Part shown: positions 5,387-6,828 of the stretch, in pieces
Position numbering within the stretch: position 1 is the stretch's first letter
Layout of the letters: each line of letters opens with the position of its first letter
Source of the DNA: an uncultured Rhizobiaceae group bacterium
GTDB lineage: Bacteria; Pseudomonadota; Alphaproteobacteria; Rhizobiales; Rhizobiaceae
Direction of reading: 5' to 3'
Assembly (NCBI GenBank): GCA_937923355.1
Contig: CALAIO010000127.1
Location: forward strand, 1-6,828
DNA: 6,828 nucleotides
Made by a program: the position numbers and the translations under genes
The notes under the pieces: generated by a model
Told to the model about the DNA's origin: nothing
The model's input: the letters and a program-made list of their open reading frames with translations, nothing else
The model's database searches: none

Positions 5387-6379
5387 ATGAAAAAGTATTT
5401 ATTGGGCGCAGCAGTAGCTGCAGCTTCAGTTCTTGGTGGCACTCCAGCACATTTCGGTACAACAGCAGCACACGCAGCTGAATGTGGCGAAGTTTCTATC
5501 ACAGAAATGGATTGGGCATCATCACAGGTTGTAACAGCGGTTGCAGCTTTCCTTATGGAACAAGGTTATGGTTGTAAGGTTCAAAAAGTTCCTTCATCTA
5601 CTGTACCTGCTCTAACATCACTTGCAGAAACTGGTGAGCCAGACATTCTTACTGAAGTATGGGTAAACTCTACACCTGCTTACCAAGGTCTTGTAGACGA
5701 AGGTAAACTGGTAGAAGTTGCTGACGTTCTTTCAGACGGTGGTGTTGAAGCTTGGTGGATCCCTGCATATCTAGCAGAATCAAATCCAGAGCTAACAACT
5801 TGGGAAGGCATCATGGCTAACCCGGCTGCAGTTGGCGGCAAGTTCCACGATTGTCCATCAGGTTGGGCTTGTGACATCATTAACAACAACAACCTTAAAG
5901 CACTTAAAATCGAAGGTACTGGCCTAGAGCGCTTCCAGCACGGTTCTGGTGAAACTCTTCAGACTTCAATTGCTGCAGCTTACGCTGATAAAGCTCCATG
6001 GTTCGGTTACTACTGGGCGCCAACAGCTGTTTTGGGTAAATACCCTCTCGTTCAAGTTAAAGTTGGCGAGCACGATGCTGAAGCGCACACTTGTAACGGT
6101 AAAGCAGACTGTGCAGATCCAAAGTATTCTGCATACCCATCTGCAAAAGTTGCAACAGCAGTATCTGGTACTTTTGCAAAAGAGAAGCCGGAAATCGTTG
6201 AGCTACTAAAGAAAGTTTCGTTCACAAACGCTCAAATGGGCGCGGTTCTAGCTTGGCGCTTGGATAACAATGCTTCTAACGAAGAAGCAGCTGTTCACTT
6301 CCTGACAAACTACAAAGAAGTTTGGGCTGGTTGGTTAAGCGCAGATGCAAAAGCCAAACTTGCTCTAATCCTAAAGTAA
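5387..6379 (+). CDS. Periplasmic substrate-binding protein of a glycine betaine/choline-type ABC transporter (ProX/OpuAC-like)
   Basis: This 330-residue precursor starts with a signal peptide: MKKY, an apolar Ala/Val/Gly core, and AHA at 28-30, so cleavage is likely after residue 30. No lipobox is seen. The mature part opens with EVSITEMDWASSQ (35-47), the usual first strand of OpuAC-type betaine/choline binding proteins, and continues with PDILTEVWVNS (85-95). Aromatic residues at Trp43, Trp92, Trp123/124 and the WFGYYW cluster (205-210) could supply the aromatic cage that holds a quaternary ammonium ligand. Six cysteines (33, 63, 156, 162, 236, 242) include two C-x5-C pairs, suggesting disulfides in the periplasm. 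It leads an operon with the downstream permease. The exact ligand (betaine, choline, proline betaine or a related compound) cannot be told from sequence alone. Confidence 0.9.
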   Translation: MKKYLLGAAVAAASVLGGTPAHFGTTAAHAAECGEVSITEMDWASSQVVTAVAAFLMEQGYGCKVQKVPSSTVPALTSLAETGEPDILTEVWVNSTPAYQGLVDEGKLVEVADVLSDGGVEAWWIPAYLAESNPELTTWEGIMANPAAVGGKFHDCPSGWACDIINNNNLKALKIEGTGLERFQHGSGETLQTSIAAAYADKAPWFGYYWAPTAVLGKYPLVQVKVGEHDAEAHTCNGKADCADPKYSAYPSAKVATAVSGTFAKEKPEIVELLKKVSFTNAQMGAVLAWRLDNNASNEEAAVHFLTNYKEVWAGWLSADAKAKLALILK

Positions 6380-6392
6380 GTTTTACATTCGA

Positions 6393-6421
6393 CCCTCCCG
6401 TTTATAACGGGAGGGTTTTTT
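6393..6421 (+). terminator. Strong intrinsic terminator between binding protein and permease
   Basis: A perfect ten-base-pair stem, CCCTCCCGTT (6393-6402) with AACGGGAGGG (6406-6415), is followed by six or more T residues. It lies 13 bases after the stop at 6379 and 22 bases before the permease start. I see no separate promoter in the gap, so it probably acts as a partial terminator that lowers permease relative to binding-protein mRNA. Confidence 0.92.
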
Positions 6422-6432
6422 ATTTCCAGACT

Positions 6433-6440
6433 GGGGGGAA
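6433..6440 (+). promoter_or_regulatory. Ribosome binding site of the permease gene
   Basis: A purine block, GGGGGGAA, ends two bases before the ATG at 6443. The spacing is tight from its end but normal from its centre. It supports this start. Confidence 0.55.
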
Positions 6441-6442
6441 CC

Positions 6443-6828
6443 ATGGCGTTCTACGACGGATTATTTAGTACATTAGGACTTGAGGAATGGTGTGGTGGAA
6501 AAACATCAAGCGCTCCTTTATCTATGTCAGATTTGCTTGCACAAGGAAAAGGCGAAGAGGCCGGTGGCCCAGTATTTCCATTTCCATCTCTTGATAATCT
6601 AAACGAGAGTTGTAGCCAGTTAAGCCAGACGCGGGACGTTACAAAAGGTATTGAAAATGCTTTCTTGTCCGCAAAGCCTGCTTTAAAAACTGTGCTAGAT
6701 CCCATTACCCAGCCTTTAAGTTGGATGTTGGACGGAGCACTTTGGACGTTTAGTGCTGTTCCTTGGTTCATCATGATCCCAATCCTTTTGGCCATTTCTT
6801 GGTTTGCTTCAAAATCAAAAGCGGTAAC
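6443..6828 (+). CDS. N-terminal part of the ABC transporter permease (ProW-like), 3' end outside window
   Basis: The frame is open from the ATG to the window edge (128 full codons). The first 100 or so residues (MAFYDGLFSTLGLEEWCGG...) are soluble, with two cysteines (17, 57) and a Pro-rich stretch GGPVFPFPSL (41-50). A first transmembrane helix follows at about 103-121 (core PWFIMIPILLAISWFA), ending in basic residues (KSK). ProW-type permeases of betaine uptake systems share the layout of a long N-terminal region before the first helix. Position directly after a betaine-type binding protein is the main support. The permease signature loop, which contacts the ATPase, lies beyond the window. 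The identity therefore rests on context, helix position and the preceding gene. Confidence 0.75.
   Translation, partial: MAFYDGLFSTLGLEEWCGGKTSSAPLSMSDLLAQGKGEEAGGPVFPFPSLDNLNESCSQLSQTRDVTKGIENAFLSAKPALKTVLDPITQPLSWMLDGALWTFSAVPWFIMIPILLAISWFASKSKAV

Noticed and set aside
1..6828. tRNA genes, CRISPR arrays, insertion sequences or attachment sites
   Set aside because: No cloverleaf-type sequence, no regularly spaced repeats beyond the two-copy one at 5267-5310, and no transposase or terminal inverted repeats were seen.

Overview
The window looks like chromosomal DNA from an alphaproteobacterium of the Hyphomicrobiales (Rhizobiales), probably one of the lower-GC and possibly marine lineages. 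The main evidence is a fused anthranilate synthase, TrpE(G), preceded by a near-leaderless tryptophan attenuator with a Trp-Trp-Trp leader peptide; this arrangement is typical of rhizobia. The betaine/choline-type ABC transporter genes and the DUF2333-type membrane protein fit the same group. Every gene I can support lies on the + strand.

Layout. (1) Bases 1-127 are the C-terminal end of a MazF/PemK-like toxin gene, whose stop codon touches the next start codon. (2) 128-1387 and 1416-2540 are two genes of unknown function 28 bases apart, probably one transcription unit: a soluble acidic protein (DUF6638-like from memory) and an inner-membrane protein (DUF2333-like). (3) 2541-2881 is non-coding or leader DNA. 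It has a good promoter (2660-2689) followed by a strongly structured stretch (about 2696-2835) that could be an unassigned small RNA or a cis leader with an 18-codon ORF. (4) 2842-3050 is the trp attenuator: promoter, trpL (MTIDMRHLISQAWWWGSF), antiterminator and terminator. (5) 3051-5207 is trpE(G). (6) 5208-5386 is an intergenic region with a tandem direct repeat beside a plausible promoter. (7) 5387-6379 encodes a secreted substrate-binding protein of the glycine betaine/choline type. After it come a very strong intrinsic terminator (6393-6421) and the first 128 codons of the cognate permease (6443 to the window edge).

How the parts work together. When charged tRNA-Trp is scarce, ribosomes stalling on the three Trp codons of trpL should favour the antiterminator and let transcription continue into trpE(G), which makes anthranilate for tryptophan synthesis. 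The terminated leader would resemble the rnTrpL small RNA known from Sinorhizobium. The transporter genes form an operon in which the terminator after the first gene probably gives excess binding protein over permease. The best candidate for something undescribed is the structured element at about 2696-2835, upstream of trpL; the DUF6638-like/DUF2333-like pair is the main protein-level unknown.
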